Shown: positions 1 to 12,982, numbered from the stretch's first letter. The stretch: 56,959 nt of DNA from Magnaporthiopsis rhizophila (GCA_003049465.1 PYSS01000176.1:1-56959); one strand, 5' to 3'. A program made the numbers and translations. The notes: generated by a model from the letters alone, not told the origin.

Positions 1-55
<55 letters not shown>

Positions 56-3000
56 AGAAGAAGAAGCCAAATCCATGGATGGTTTAGCTCTTTGCGGAAG
101 CCAAAGCGAGATGGCGTCTTGCCGCCCCCAGCTCTTGGCGCTGATTCGGCCGGTGATTGGCTGGTAAACGGCAGCTACCATTTTAAGCGACCGAACTGCT
201 GCGAGGCCTCGACTCTTCTCAGCTGAGTGGCTGATTCTTGATATGATTTTGTTTCTTCTTTTTTTTTTTTTTTCTTTTCTTCTTCTCTAACCGACGGGAA
301 TTTTTTGGGGGCGCAACTGACGAGAGCGGGACTAACGGACGACTTACTTGATGAGATCAGGAACTCCCAGACTAGAAAAGTTCTCGGCGCAAGCAAAAGC
401 TTTGCAAAACGCCTAGCAAAAGAACATTCTCTCGCTCGACGCGGTCAGGCGGCACAGAGCTAGGTTCTTCCCTGACAGATGTGGGATGACCGCCGTGTGG
501 CGAGGAAGTCACACGTCTTCCGCGCCCCAGCCGAGCCCTGATGTCGGCAAGTAGCGGCATGCATGTAGACAGCCTCCCTCGGTATATTCTCCTCTTTGGG
601 ATTTGACCCGAGAGCAGCGGATCGGCCGGTCCGTGGGTCATCCATCGACTCTAGGGATCCCCGCGTTGCCGCTCTGTCCACCTCGATGTCGACGTTTTGC
701 GTTGAAATATCATATCACACCAAACCCACAACGAAAATATGATTTTCGTCGCGTATCGCGAAAGCATATCGAGTACGGAATACGGACGGGCTGATGAGGT
801 AGCGAGCCTGGGTTAATTTGGCTCCCGCATTGCGACGGCGGGTTCGTCCTTATTGCCGGTTTATTAATCCCCATCCATCCATCCCACCAGTTTGTGAGGA
901 CCCTGCCTGCCCCTCTGTGGTCACCACCAGGCTGAGGCTGGGCTTTCCATTTTTCAGGAACATCAAAACTTCGGATGATCGGGGGGATGCTTTGTTTTCC
1001 CCCCAACGCTGATCTCCCGATAAGATGCCTCGGTTAGGCGGGAGTGCCTTGCTTACCTGGACATCAGCCCGAAGGATGGAATGATATGTAGTACAGATCA
1101 GGCACAGGCACACAAGACCGGTCGTAAGCTTGTGTTGTTGCTTGCTTCCTCGCCCCCAGAGCCGCAGCAGCGTCATCCCTACCTAGTCACCAGCTTACCC
1201 TGACGGAAATGGACAGTCGTAATCGCGGTGACCAACGCGCATGCCGGGTGGACCTGGCAACGAATCACCACCCTAAATCTCCCACGTTGGGCGGCGGTAA
1301 AACCGTCTGCGAGAAAAAGCCTACCCGGTCTTGGAAAAATGAAAGAGACGTGGGGGGGGGGGGGGAAGACCGCCGCGCAAAATTCAACGAGACGCAACGC
1401 ACACACACTTAAAATGACAAAGATGCAAGACAAGATTTGATTTTGACTCGGTCCGTGGGCGGCAGCACCGCCCGTCCGACTTTTACCCGCTCAGCAACTG
1501 GAAATTAAGAAAAAAAAAAAAGCGCTGATGGATGCTGGTCCGCGCGGCCACGTGCGTTGGGATCTACTGGCGCCCGGGCGGGGTAGGTTCATTCATCTCT
1601 GCCGATAGCGCCAGAGTTCCTCCCCCCCCTGTCAGACGAGCGCGCACGCAACACGCATCAGGATTGGTACCTTTTGTGTTTGTGACCGGCCTGGGCCTGG
1701 GCTGGAGGGTTGCCCACCTATGTACCTACACCTCCCCTACCTTGTTGCACATCATCTCTCCATAGGTGCTCTCTCGCATTCTCTTAAAGCATGCGCGCGG
1801 CGCGACATGCTCATCCGACCAGGCACCACACCGAGAGGGTGGGCAACCACGGACCCACTCGCGCGGCTTACCCTGACTGGATGGGTCCATCCTTCGTGGA
1901 TCGGTCCAGTCTGTACCTCGGCCGTTGTATGGCGGATACCTCGCCGTGACCTCCACCATGCCATCAGCCTTTCGTCTGCCTTCGTTTCTCCACGCGCGAT
2001 GTGATGTCCCTGCGCCCCAGACGGCGGCTGCGGTCGCACACCGTGCGCTGTCTGTTGTTGCTGCTGCCAATATCATGGATCGCTTATTACATTCATATCC
2101 ATTTCCCTCTGTTCACTGGACCACGGACCATGGTCTCGACATGGTTGTATGTGAACAGGAATTGCCGCCCACTGCATCTTTTCGTGCCAACGACAACTTT
2201 CGGTGATTTCCCGCTGCATTAGGGGGGTACCTAGGGAGGGGGGCGTCAAAACCAAGGTGTGCCCATCGTTGATTGGTGTGATATATCACTTCCAGCAGCC
2301 CGAAGGACAGGCGGGCCTCGGCTCGCCCAGTCCACCCCCCTCCAGCCATGCAGGCCGAGCCCGGGTTGCGAGGCATCCCAGGCCCGGATCTTTTGCCCGG
2401 CAGCCTGGTTGAGCCTCATGGATCAGCGCTTCTGCTGGCGAGACCTTTTGTTTGCCCCTGTTCCCAAAGCCCCGCATCCTTCGCAATTCCCCGTGAGAAT
2501 ACACCGAATTTGCTCCGTTGCCGGCGCCTGAGGCCAAGTTGACGGGCGGGATTCCGTCATATCCATTGTGGGATACCTGACCAGCCTAGCCCCTTGGCTA
2601 CTGCTGCTGCTGCTGCTTCTGTGAGGCCTTGTTGTCCTGACATATCCCGAACCAACTGAGGAAAGCGTCTCCGACGGCCGTTGGACTTATCTTGCGCCGT
2701 TTATCAGTTCCCTGCATGACAAGCGTCCCCTTGGCCGAGTGTCTCATCTCCACCGGCGAAGTCGGCCTGTAGGGGAAATAGGGATATCCGGCCCAAGCTC
2801 GCTTTCGGCGGCGCCACACGGAGCCAGTGGCTTGGTCTAGCCTCGTTTTGCAAGCCCAGCTTTTTTATTCTTCCTTTTCTCCTCAGCCCAGAAATGAGTT
2901 TTCGCGGTTGGCTATCTATGTCTCTCCCCTTCCTCTTCTCTATTCTTTGCCCCTTAATTCCCTGCTCATTCCTCGTCCCGAACCATCCGAGACGTGTGCC

Positions 3001-4247
3001 TGGCGTCACATTGCCAAATGGCTAGAAATGCTCCGATAGCCAAGGGTATTTGTAATTTTGGCACCAAGAGATGGATGCGCGAGGGCGCCACATATACGCC
3101 ACGCGAACCATCATTATATCCCGGCCACATCAAATGTGGCCTCGGGGACCCCCGACGTTACACAAATCGCCGACCACTATCCAAGTAGCGGGCTACCAAG
3201 GGCGCACGAGACCGCTGTGGCGAAGGGGTGTGTGACTCTATGTTCGAGACCTACCGTGATCTTCACAACTCACCCCTCCCTCATCGACTCGATCAGGCCG
3301 AGGCCGACCGGACAGTAAAAGCTGGAAGGTGACGGGCGGGCCGTGCTCCGTTGCTGATTTCGGGACCTTGCATTTGTACCCCCTGTTGAGGCACGGAGCC
3401 TCTCGTGCGGCTGGCTGGTTGGCCGGTGATGAACACGCAAAAATAAAAGTAAACAAATGGCTACGGAGAAAAAAAGGGCCTTTTACAGCAGTGCCTGGTA
3501 AAGCGCCGTCATTGATCAGAACTGGTGATCAAGGAAGTGGGCGTCCATCGTAAAGAGGAGTGTGCGATGCTATCTGGACCTGTACCATGTATTGTAACAC
3601 ACCCGTATTTCCGCCGCCGGATCCATGCTGGCGAATCGCAAGCCTTCCGGCATCCGCCACAGTCCGTGACCCGATATAGCGATCGGCCATATCGCGACGT
3701 CATTGGAGGCAGAGCAGGGCGCAGGAGGACTATTCGTCTCGGGACAATCAATCGGCCCTATGGCGGAATTCACGTACACCGAAGATGCCGATCTGGACCA
3801 GATCGCCGAGGCGTTTTTTTTTTCCTCCTCCTCGCGTCTGTCGGACAGCAGCTACTGGCGCGTCCAGTGGCATCGTCGCCCATCTTCACGGGTTCAAGTA
3901 CTTCCGGTCCACAACCGAGGTTGTCTCTTTGAAATGACTTTCCGGAAGTCCCGAGTAGTCCAGGAAGTGACTGGTGAGTAGGGATTACCTTCGGGAGAAG
4001 GGACAAGAGACAAAGCCAAAGGCCGAGACCGGCGTGATCCAAATTGCCATTTTATCCAGTAGGTAATCGTAAATAAACGTGGTATCTAAATATCTATCCC
4101 ATCACCATAAGGAGATGGGCATTACTCTATAGGGGTCATTATTGATGTTAACTCGCCGTATCCGTTCTATCCGCCCATCGCAACCCCGCCTGGCCTCGCT
4201 CTGCCTACCTCAGTCCGAACCGTGACTGTGTCTCGCCGGAGCCCCAT
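1..4247. other. Left-hand region without a supported gene
   Basis: This 4.2-kb stretch starts with a run of 53 A and holds no open frame that I recognise or that shows sustained coding composition. It contains homopolymers (T-run near 257-273, 14 G at 1352-1365, A-run near 1510-1521) and several AGGTAC-like words. The frames of 60-135 codons overlap one another on both strands and lack splice-connected partners, so I treat them as chance. A short coding-like start at 3760 (ATG, then codons for MAEFTYTEDADLDQIAEAF) runs into a T homopolymer; it may be a gene relic. The right end is the 3' flank of the GPP1-like gene. Confidence 0.6.
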
Positions 4248-5292
4248 TCAGTTCGGCAATTTAGTGACGAGACCGTTTGAGATCTCCAGGGTGACCCGCC
4301 CTTCTTCATTCTTTACGAGCCTGACAGACTTGAGGTCCCGGACGACCCAGTCGGGCCCCGCGGTGGTGACCTGCTCGACCGTGTGGCTCGTGACGAGACC
4401 GAGGACCTTGCAGCCGGCGGCCTTGCCCGCGCGGATTCCGGCGGGGCTGTCCTCGAGAACGAGCACATTGGCGGCCTTGACCCGGAGGCCGAGCCGGTCC
4501 AGGCCCATCAGGTAGCAGGTCGGGTCCGGCTTGCCGTTGTCGACCGACTCGGACGTGATGAGGTGCTCGGGTTTCGGCAGGCCCAGGACCTGGAGCCAGC
4601 CGCCGACCAGGCCGTGCGTTCCAGACGTCACGATGGCCCAGGGGCTGCCGGCGGCGCGGACCGAGTCCAGGAGCGCCCGGGCACCTGGTATCTCCTCGGC
4701 GTCGTCGCCGTACAGCTTCGGAATGGCGGCCTCCATTCCGCTGACGTCTGTGTGTGCGTGGGCGGTGTCAGCCAGGTCTGAATACTGCCCGGAGTCGCGG
4801 GTGTGACGAGGTTGATCGGGTGCCCGAGTCCTCCTCCCAGATTTCGAACTATGCTGGCGGGTTCGCTGACAGCACTGCTGGGGCATTGATTGATACAGGA
4901 GATGCGCCTCTACGCGGCACCATAGTGGCCTCCCTCTCCGCTTACTCACACTCATAGTTGGCTTTTTCAGGGGCGTAGAACTTCAGGATGTCAATACTCC
5001 GGCGACCGTGTGATGTCTCGAGAATAACTTTCGGGTCAACCCCGATTTCCTCTCCAACGCTGCGACAGGGGAGCGTTCTCCAGCGTCAGTCACTCTATGC
5101 TTAGCAGTACCGCTGCCAGTCCTATCATTCTTTCCTATCACCATTCTTCCTCCGTTGGGGACATCTTGGCTTGACATACGTGCTCCAGTGTTTCACAATG
5201 GCATTGGTCGAATCAATGATTGTGCCGTCCATGTCAAAGAGGAAGCCATCGAGGGCGACCCGTTCGGGAGGGGCCGTGTAGCTGTACTGCAT
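4248..5292 (-). CDS. GPP1: GPP1-like glycerol phosphate phosphatase (HAD family)
   Basis: Predicted cytosolic HAD-superfamily phosphatase that removes phosphate from glycerol 3-phosphate (or a sugar phosphate) to give glycerol, the compatible solute made under osmotic stress. Three exons on the minus strand join in frame: 5180-5292, 4950-5059 and 4248-4747 (240 aa, close to the about 250 aa of yeast Gpp1). Motif I, FDMDGT, begins at residue 19. Motif II is the VTSGT region, motif III lysine lies in NGKPDP, and motif IV is LEDSPAGI. Donors are GTATGT and GTGAGT; acceptors are CGCAG and CACAG. The splice joins recreate the family stretches KHWSTVGEE and ANYEYVSGM. The start is the ATG at 5292, shortly before motif I. 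It is transcribed divergently from NUG1. 2-Deoxyglucose-6-phosphate phosphatase (DOG type) is an alternative substrate class that sequence alone does not exclude. Confidence 0.82.
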
Positions 5293-6537
5293 TCTCGATC
5301 GTGTTGCGGAGGAGAGCGTCTGATCAAGTCTTGTTTGCGCTGCGTCGAGGTGACGGATCTATGATGGAACCAAAGCAAAAGGTTGTGGTGGTAGGCTTGC
5401 CAGGCAATTGGCAAGGAAAGTCGGTGAAGGCAAGAGTATAGATGGAGCAAACCAGGTTGAAGTGAGATAACAATAGAAGTTGGCCAGTAGTACGCAGGGA
5501 AGGGAGATATATGCCAAGCACGTGTCTTTTATCTCCTGAAGTCTGCGGCGGAGTTGGCGGTCAGCGCCGCCGCCGACTCAGCCGACATGGATCTGCGGGA
5601 GGGATTTCGTGCCACCTCTTTGGGAAGCTCCGCTCCCGTAGCTCAGGGGCTAACTTTACACAGGCGGCAGATTTCCGTGCGCCATTCGACGCGTCGGGTT
5701 CCATGGTCGACTTCGTCAATGTCAAAAGCTGGCCCGTCCCGATTCCAGACGTCATAAGTGTCAATGGAATACATGAGACGGTGCCAGGGAGGTCGATCAT
5801 TGTGTAGCTGGATGCACGATGCGTGGGGGGTTTCGGTCCTTGCTCACCACGTTGAATCGAGCATATGAAACCCAGTTCCCGCCAAATTCTGGCAGGTGTT
5901 GAGAGGTGTCATCGCTGTCATCCTAAACCTTCACTGAGCCGCATGACGTCGGGAGAAATGTGTGTTCTGTTGGTTCTCACAACCTTGTATGTTTGATAGT
6001 AAGTGCACAATAAAGGCTTCAGTTTGACCGCTTCATTCCGTCTGATCATCTTGTGGTGGGGGCCTCGGTGAGCGCCGTGGGCGACACAGGGCAATAAATG
6101 CTCCCCCAAAACGTACCAGTGAACCGCAGCCCAAGAATAATAAGACGAAAAAAGGGGGAAATCAAGGAAATTGCTACCCGTGGGTTTCCACTAGGTTGTT
6201 GCTCACTCGCGACAAGTTTTATCTTCGAGTGAAGGGATTCTGACAGACGGGACCCAAGCAGAGACGTGGGGTACATGCCTGCTGGCAAGTGGCAGCTGGC
6301 TTATCTTATCATGGAAGTGGGGGCGGGCAAAAATGGGTGCGTCCGGAACGTAAAAAAAAAAAAAAAAAAAAAAAAAATTGAGGCGCATTTGGACGTGAGC
6401 TTTGCCAGGTGATGTTATCCCATTGACTTCACAATCTGCGCAAAGGACGGCCACCCGGAGTCACCACCATTCTGATCGCACTGGGTAGCTGCTGTCAGAA
6501 TCTCGCAAAGGGCCAGCCAGGCACCGGCGGTGGCAAC
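5293..6537. other. Divergent promoter region GPP1-NUG1
   Basis: The 1.2 kb between two divergently transcribed genes should hold both promoters. I see no gene. It contains a CGCCGCCGCC patch near 5567-5577 and a run of 26 A at 6352-6377, about 160 nt upstream of the NUG1 start. No conserved regulatory site could be identified with confidence. Confidence 0.5.
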
Positions 6538-8295
6538 ATGGCGGGCTCAATCAATAAACCGAAGAGTATGCGCGGCCCTGGCTCCTCTCACGGTCGTGTC
6601 GCGCGATCGCTCTGCTGAAATCGCTTTTCGTTCTAACCTCAATGTCCTGCAGAGCCCATGTCCAAGCGAACTCCCGTTCGCCTACGGAACAAAATCGAGA
6701 AGAAGTCCAAGGCGAAGCAGCGAAAGGACAGGAAACTGGCAAAAAAGAACCCAGAGTGGCGCTCAAAACTGAAGAAAGACCCTGGGATTCCGAACCTCTT
6801 CCCCTACAAGGAGCGGCTCCTTCAACAGATCGAAGAGGCCAAAATACAGAAGCAGGAGGAGCTTCGCCGGAGGAAGGAGGCGGCCAAGGCAGCAAAGGCA
6901 CAAAAGGACGGCAACGGTCAGGATGAGGATGCCGCAGAGGGCGCTGACCTTGGCGGTGATCACATGGAGGATGACGCCGGGATGATGGACGAAGACGGCG
7001 TTGACGAGTCGGATCCGATGGCTGCTCTCATAGCGAGTGCCCGTGCCGCCGCCGAGAAGTACGACGAGGATCTGGAGACCGACGAAGACGACGGGATGGA
7101 CGACGGCGACAGCGACAACGATGAGGATTCGTCAGGGGAAGACGAAGACGATGGTGCGGTCGAAGTGACGGGAGGAGCAACATCGCGGAAGGCGTATGAC
7201 AAGGTCTTCAAGCAGGTTGTTGAGCAGGCCGACGTCGTCCTCTACGTCCTGGATGCCAGGGATCCGGAGGGTACCAGGTCAAGGGACGTGGAGCGGTCCG
7301 TGATGGCGGCGGCGAGCGGCGGGAAGCGACTGATCCTGATACTCAACAAGGTCGATCTGATCCCGCCACCCGTGCTCCGCGGCTGGCTTGCGCACCTGCG
7401 CAGATACTTTCCCACGCTTCCGCTGCGGGCCTCCAACGCGGCGCCCAACGCGCACACCTTCAACCACCGAGATATGACGGTTCAGAGCACGGGCTCGGCG
7501 CTGTTCCGCGCGCTCAAGTCATTTGCCGCCGGCCGCAACCTCAAGCGTGCCGTTTCCGTCGGGGTCATCGGCTACCCCAACGTCGGAAAGTCATCCGTCA
7601 TCAATGCCCTCATGTCTCGTATGGGTGGCCAGCGCGCTGCCTGTCCCGCAGGTGCCGAGGCCGGCGTCACCACGTCCATCCGGGCGGTCAAGATCGACTC
7701 CAAGCTGACGCTGCTTGACTCTCCCGGAATTGTCTTCCCCTCGACCGCGGCGACCTCGGCAGCGTTTGTTCCGAAGAACAAGACAGAGGCGCACGCACAC
7801 CTTGTGCTACTGAACGCAGTCCCTCCCAAGCACATTGAGGACCCCATCCCCGCGGTCACGCTGCTGCTCAAGAGATTGTCAGCGCACCCAGAGCTGGGGC
7901 GGAAGATCACAGAGGTCTACGACCTGCCGCCGTTGCTGTCCAACCACGAAACAGGCGACATGACTACGGACTTTTTGGTTCAGGTGGCGCGGAAGCGGGG
8001 GCGTATCGGTCGCGGCGGCATCCCCAACATCAATGCGGCGGCCTTTACCGTGGTCACGGACTGGCGCGACGGGCGGATCCAGGGCTGGACTGAAGCCCCC
8101 GTGCTTGCGGTGGCTGTGGATGGTAAGACCGCTACTGCTAACACGGGTTCCGCCACGGTCGTGAACGACGAGGCAACAGTGCCGGACCAGAAGCAGATCG
8201 TCACCGAGTGGGCCAAGGAGTTCAAGCTCGACGGTTTGTGGGGTGCTCTTGATGATGCGGTGGCTGCCGGACAAGAGGATTCGATGCAGGAATAG
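6538..8295 (+). CDS. NUG1: NUG1/nucleostemin-type circularly permuted GTPase
   Basis: Nuclear/nucleolar GTPase of the Nug1-GNL3 family, needed for maturation and export of pre-60S ribosomal particles. Two exons: 6538-6565 and 6653-8295 (556 aa). The first exon encodes only MAGSINKPK; its GTATGC donor, TCTAAC branch and CTGCAG acceptor restore the basic family N-terminus (KPMSKRTPVRLRNKIEK). Residues about 10-110 are the basic GN3L/Grn1-like segment, followed by a long Asp/Glu-rich stretch (about 95-175). The GTPase motifs are circularly permuted: G4 NKVD at about 241 comes before G1 GYPNVGKSS at about 316 and G3 DSPG at about 365. This order is diagnostic of the YlqF/Nug1 group. The ATG at 6658 would also give a usable protein, but the spliced start fits homologues better. 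It ends 688 bp before the P5C dehydrogenase gene on the same strand. Confidence 0.93.
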
Positions 8296-8983
8296 GTGAG
8301 AAGAGGATTCACGATTTTGGTCATGATAGGGAGAGCGTGGACTGCAAAAGTACGATTATCAGGGGCGTTTCTGGCGTTTATATAAGACGAGCTTGTTCGC
8401 TTTTTTTTTTTTTTTTGGTTTGGATTTCACGACATGATGCTTTACTCAACCAGCGGCTTGTGATGCCGCATTGCTTGTTTTCTTGTTCGGACGATGCATA
8501 TTGTTCCTGTCATGTGCCACAGTTCGAAGGGCCCCGACTCCCACGTCCGCCGACATCGCAGCCAGGCCACAGGTCTGTCAAGCGAAGCCAATGGAGTCTC
8601 GTTCGGCAATGCGGCCCCCTGGGCGCCTCGCTGATTGGTGGCTGAGGCTGCGACCTCGACCCCGCAAAACCCCTCAGCAAGTTTGAGCCGCGACAAAGCG
8701 AGGAACTCGCCCACACGCACGTCACCAGCAGGGGGAGCAGCCCATGAGCAAAGGCGTTATCGGCTGGAATGGCCCCAATGCCACGGAGGGGAGTCCAGTT
8801 ATGCGTCTGAGCTCCCCTCCATTGCCTCCCACGTTCCTGGCCGGGACACTGTGTACCTGAGGCTAGACGCGGGACTTGGAAATCCGCCGTGTCGCTGAAA
8901 AAGAGCACACGCTAAATAAGCTTCCAAGCTTCGACTACTCCAAACTGTTGCTCCCCGCGTCCTTCTGCTTCCTTTCTTCCACA
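8296..8983. other. Intergenic spacer NUG1-PUT2
   Basis: This stretch holds the NUG1 3' flank and the PUT2 promoter. It contains a T-run at about 8400-8416, a TATATAA word near 8380 and a TAAATAAG word near 8914, about 70 nt before the PUT2 ATG. The latter is the only plausible core-promoter element seen. No gene is supported. Confidence 0.45.
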
Positions 8984-10966
8984 ATGGCATCACGGCGAAT
9001 TGGCCTCTCGCTGCCGCGGTCAGTATCGAAAATCACGGCTCGAACCTTGTGCTCTCCGCATCCACTCTACAGGACCCCGATAGTAGCTAGAGCTGGCCTG
9101 TCGAAAGCTCAGGTCAGGATGTCGACTATAGCTTCGTTCAAAATCCCCAAGGTGGTCAACGAGCCGAACGTGAGTGTTTCCGGGATCTCGACCAGGGCGG
9201 ATGCCGATGGCCTGGTGTCTGGATCGCAGCTTACATGGAATGCGGCACTGTAGCAACACTATGCGAAGGGCTCGGCCCAGCGGGAAGGGCTGACTGCCGC
9301 CCTCGAGGCTCTCAAAAACAAAGGGCCCCTGGAAGTACCAATCGTGGTTGGAGGAAAAGAGGTCAGTAGATATTCCATGCTTCGAATGCGAATTTTTATT
9401 TAGCTGCAAAAGTGGTCGGCTGGGAATCGGCTGTCTGACCAGGGCCCGTCTGAGCGAGTGCAGATCAAGACGTCGTCGACAGGGACGCAGGTGAACCCCG
9501 CGGACTACAAGACGGTAATCGCAACCTACTCTAAGGCATCGCCCGAGGATGTTAGCCGCGCGATCGGTTCGGCACTGGCCGCCAAGGCCAGCTGGGAGTC
9601 TCTGCCGTTCCACGACCGGGCAGCCATCTTCCTCAAGGCGGCCGACCTCATCTCGACCAAGTACCGCTACGAGATCATGGCGGCGACGATGCTGGGCCAA
9701 GGCAAGAACGCGTGGCAGGCCGAGATCGACTCGGCAGCGGAGCTGTGCGACTTTTTGCGCTTCAACGTTCAGTATGCAGAAGAGCTGTATGCGCAGCAGC
9801 CGCAGCACAACTCGCCGGGCGTGTGGAACCGCGTCGAGTACCGCCCTCTCGAGGGTTTCGTCTACGCCGTGTCGCCCTTCAACTTCACCGCCATTGCCGG
9901 CAACCTCCCGGGGGCGCCGGCGCTCCTTGGAAACGTCGTGGTCTGGAAGCCGTCCGACTTCGCCATCGGATCCAACTGGCTGCTGTACAACATCCTCCTG
10001 GAGGCGGGCCTGCCGCGCGACGTGGTGCAGTTCGTGCCGGGCGACCCGGAGGAGGTGACAAAGGTGGTGCTCTCGCACCGGCAGTTCGCGGCGCTGCACT
10101 ACACCGGTAGCACGGCCGTGTTCCGCAAGCTGTACGGCCAGGTAGGCGCGGGAGTGGGCGAGGGCCGATACGTGTCGTACCCGCGCATCGTGGGCGAGAC
10201 GGGCGGCAAGAACTTCCACGTCGTGCACTCGTCGGCCGACGTTGACAACGCGGCGGTGCAGACGGTCCGGGGCGCCTTCGAGTACCAGGGGCAGAAGTGC
10301 AGCGCCACGTCGCGTCTGTATGCGCCCAAGTCGCTGTGGCCCCGCCTCAAGCAGCGGCTGGTGGAGGAGACGGAGAAGCTCAAGATCGGGGACCCGGGCG
10401 ACCACAGCAACTTCATGGGCCCCGTGATCCACGAGGCCTCGTTCAAGAAGCTGTCCGGGGTCATTGACAAGGCCAAGTCGGACGGCAAGCTGACGCTGCT
10501 GACCGGCGGCAAGTACGACGGCTCCAAGGGGTACTTTGTGCACCCGACAATCTACGAGACGACGGACCCGCACCACAAGCTGCTGTCGACGGAGCTGTTC
10601 GGGCCGGTGCTGACGGTGTATGTTTATGACGACACCGGGGCGGACCCAGCGGCAGCCTTTGCCGACGTGTGCAAGCTGGTGGACTCGACGTCCGAGTACG
10701 GGCTGACGGGATCGGTCTTCGCGGCGGACCGGGCGGCGGTGCGGTTCGCCGAGGAGGCGCTCCGGGGATCGGCGGGCAACTTCTACGTCAACTGCAAGAG
10801 CACGGGCGCCGTTGTGGGGCAGCAGCCGTTCGGCGGCGGACGGGCCAGCGGCACCAACGACAAGGCGGGCAGCCAGAACCTCCTTGGCAGGTTCGTCAGC
10901 GTCCGCACCATCAAGGAGGAGTTTAACACCACCACGTCGGTGCTGTACCCCAGCAACCTGTCTTGA
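8984..10966 (+). CDS. PUT2: Delta-1-pyrroline-5-carboxylate dehydrogenase, mitochondrial
   Basis: NAD-dependent aldehyde dehydrogenase that oxidises glutamate semialdehyde/P5C to glutamate, the second step of proline catabolism (PUT2 in yeast, prnC in Aspergillus). Three exons: 8984-9169, 9254-9361, 9464-10966; all three have lengths divisible by three, giving 598 aa. The N-terminus is rich in Arg/Ser and lacks acidic residues for about 45 positions, as in a mitochondrial presequence. Exon 1 ends KVVNEPN, exon 2 encodes QHYAKGSAQ to VVGGKE, and exon 3 begins IKTSSTG. The catalytic Glu lies in GETGGKNFH (about residue 343) and the catalytic Cys in GQKCSATS (about 377). The C-terminus PFGGGRASGTNDKAG is typical of P5CDH. 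Donors are GTGAGT and GTCAGT. A 518-codon open frame on the opposite strand is a GC-bias shadow. Confidence 0.95.
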
Positions 10967-12982
10967 GTCGGCTGTCCGGAAGCGGGAGCTGGCGAGGCTC
11001 TGTTGCCGGCTGGGGGGTTTCAGTCTTGGCAGTGGGTCGTGGTGACTGAGTGCATGGTAGCGGTGCTATGGGAATTGTGTTTCGCATGTGTATGTGTCAC
11101 TCAAATGGCACCCTGTCCATACGCTTTGGGGCCTACCAGCCTAGATAAGTACCCAAGCAGATAGGCAAATATACCCGTATCTATATACTACATGACTAGT
11201 GGCCGCGGCCACGAGAGATAGTTGAACCTTCTAGGATGGAAACTGGACGCAAATATCTAAACACCAGTTAAACGCTTTTTGGTTAGGCCGGACTGCGGGT
11301 GAGAGCGCTGTTGCACCCGAGTCAAGCGAGCGTCCGCCGTGTTCGAATACGGACCGCATGCATATTGGAAGTCAGCTAAGGCGAATTCGGGTAGAATGGT
11401 AGCTACGGGATTATTACGTCCAGTGGCGGCCGCCATGTGGTTGAAGCCAGTGGCCAGAAATCATGCCCAGGTGTGGGGGATGGATCGGACAAGGCCTTAC
11501 CCCAGCATCTAGGTGCTCGTGTTCCCAATGGAACGGTGCGGGTCTTACGAACCGTGTGTCGACCTATGATCTATGTTAAGAAATTCAAACACATTTGTGA
11601 AGTCGACGCCATGTTAGGCATGAGAAGGCACGGTTTGAGCGCTCTTTCGGGCGGTGTAAGTTTCGATTTTTTCTTTCTCGGGAATCGCATGTTGTTGGTT
11701 GAGCGCACGCCGAGTATATGCAAAAAGAAGAACGAGAGAAGGGGATAAAAAAAAAAAAACTTGACATCCAGAACCCTAAGATGAGGCGGAAGCGGAGGCT
11801 CCGTCGTTAGGTTCGTGAGCAGCATCCTATCAAGCAAGCACGGGCTGTGGCGCACGGGCCAGGCGTCATCCGCACCCAAGAGTGCAAGTCGCGTGCCTCG
11901 TTTCTAATTCCCGACCAACGTGGTCGAATTCTCGATCCTGATTGGCTGATTCCGAAAGTTCCGACGACGACCTTTTGACGAAGCCAGCCGTTGCACGTTT
12001 CCTTGCCCAGGAGATGGATGCCCGCCTTCCCTGGCTGGCTCCCGTCCGCGGTCGAGGTACCTCTTTGGACAGGCAGGTAGAGAAACGGTACCTGGATGGC
12101 CGCGTAGATTGGACACCTACGTGGGTGGCAGCCAGGTAGCTTCTGCGCCACCCTACCCTACCTATACCCAGGCAGACGTGGCCGTCTTATTCCCCTGCTC
12201 GAAGGCATGCATGGCGGCACTGATGGGCCCTTCCATGCGGCAGGCTGCTCGCCCAGGTACTTCCAGAAGGCCGCGTGCGCGGGTATCGCTACCAGACTCT
12301 GATCCAGGCAATTGCTAGGTACTTCTCTTGCCCATTGGGCTCGCTCGCTCGGCGATTTTTTTTTTTTTTTTAGCTCGTCGATCCATCCATCCGTCCACCT
12401 ATCTCTCCGTCCCATCCCACCAGACGGACGCTTTCCATACCAATCCACCACCAGCCAGCCAGCTTTTGCTTCTCTCTTATCAACACCTCTGACTCCTGCC
12501 TCCTTTCGCATTTCTTCACCCTGGGGCCGATAAGCATCGGCGGCTCCTCCCCCCTTCTGGTCGTGCACTCACCCCGTCACTGGCAAACAATGCTTCTAGG
12601 ACCCGACCGCCTGCATATCCTCAGAGGCAACTTCGACTCCGTCCTGTAGCACGTGCCCTTTCCACCTGTGCCCCCCCTGCTCAACCGACGAATCCATTGC
12701 ACATTGGCCTGCAGAGTTTGGGGCACTTGTTCTCACCTCCCGTATCGCATTCTTGCTCTTCTATCACCTCAGGCATCAGCTATTGCCCCTAAATCCAAAA
12801 TCATATCCTATCCTTCCGGCCGCTTAGGCCCAGCGACGCCGACCGAGCTGGAATAGAGATACAGAGATCCCGGGGACTACGAGACGATATATCTTGGTCG
12901 ACGCACCACGTCGGGTCTCTGTCCAGCTCCTGGAGCCAACCCTGTCCAGGGCGTCACCTATTTACTTGGTCCAGTCGCCACG
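10967..12982. other. 2-kb spacer PUT2-bHLH gene
   Basis: No coding region is supported. The first part is the PUT2 3' flank, somewhat AT-richer near 11130-11250. From about 12040 to 12320 the words GGTACCT, AGGTAC, CACCTAC and CCTACC recur at least eight times. A T-run at about 12357-12371 and pyrimidine-rich DNA at 12380-12800 precede the bHLH start and are probably its promoter and 5' leader. Confidence 0.5.

Noticed and set aside
1..53. Possible telomere or retrotransposon tail at the window start
   Set aside because: It is a plain A run without TTAGGG repeats or element sequence beside it; similar A tracts occur throughout the window.
9020..10576. 518-codon open frame on the minus strand
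   Set aside because: It mirrors the P5C dehydrogenase exons; the plus strand has the conserved ALDH active-site residues. The frame reflects GC-rich third positions.
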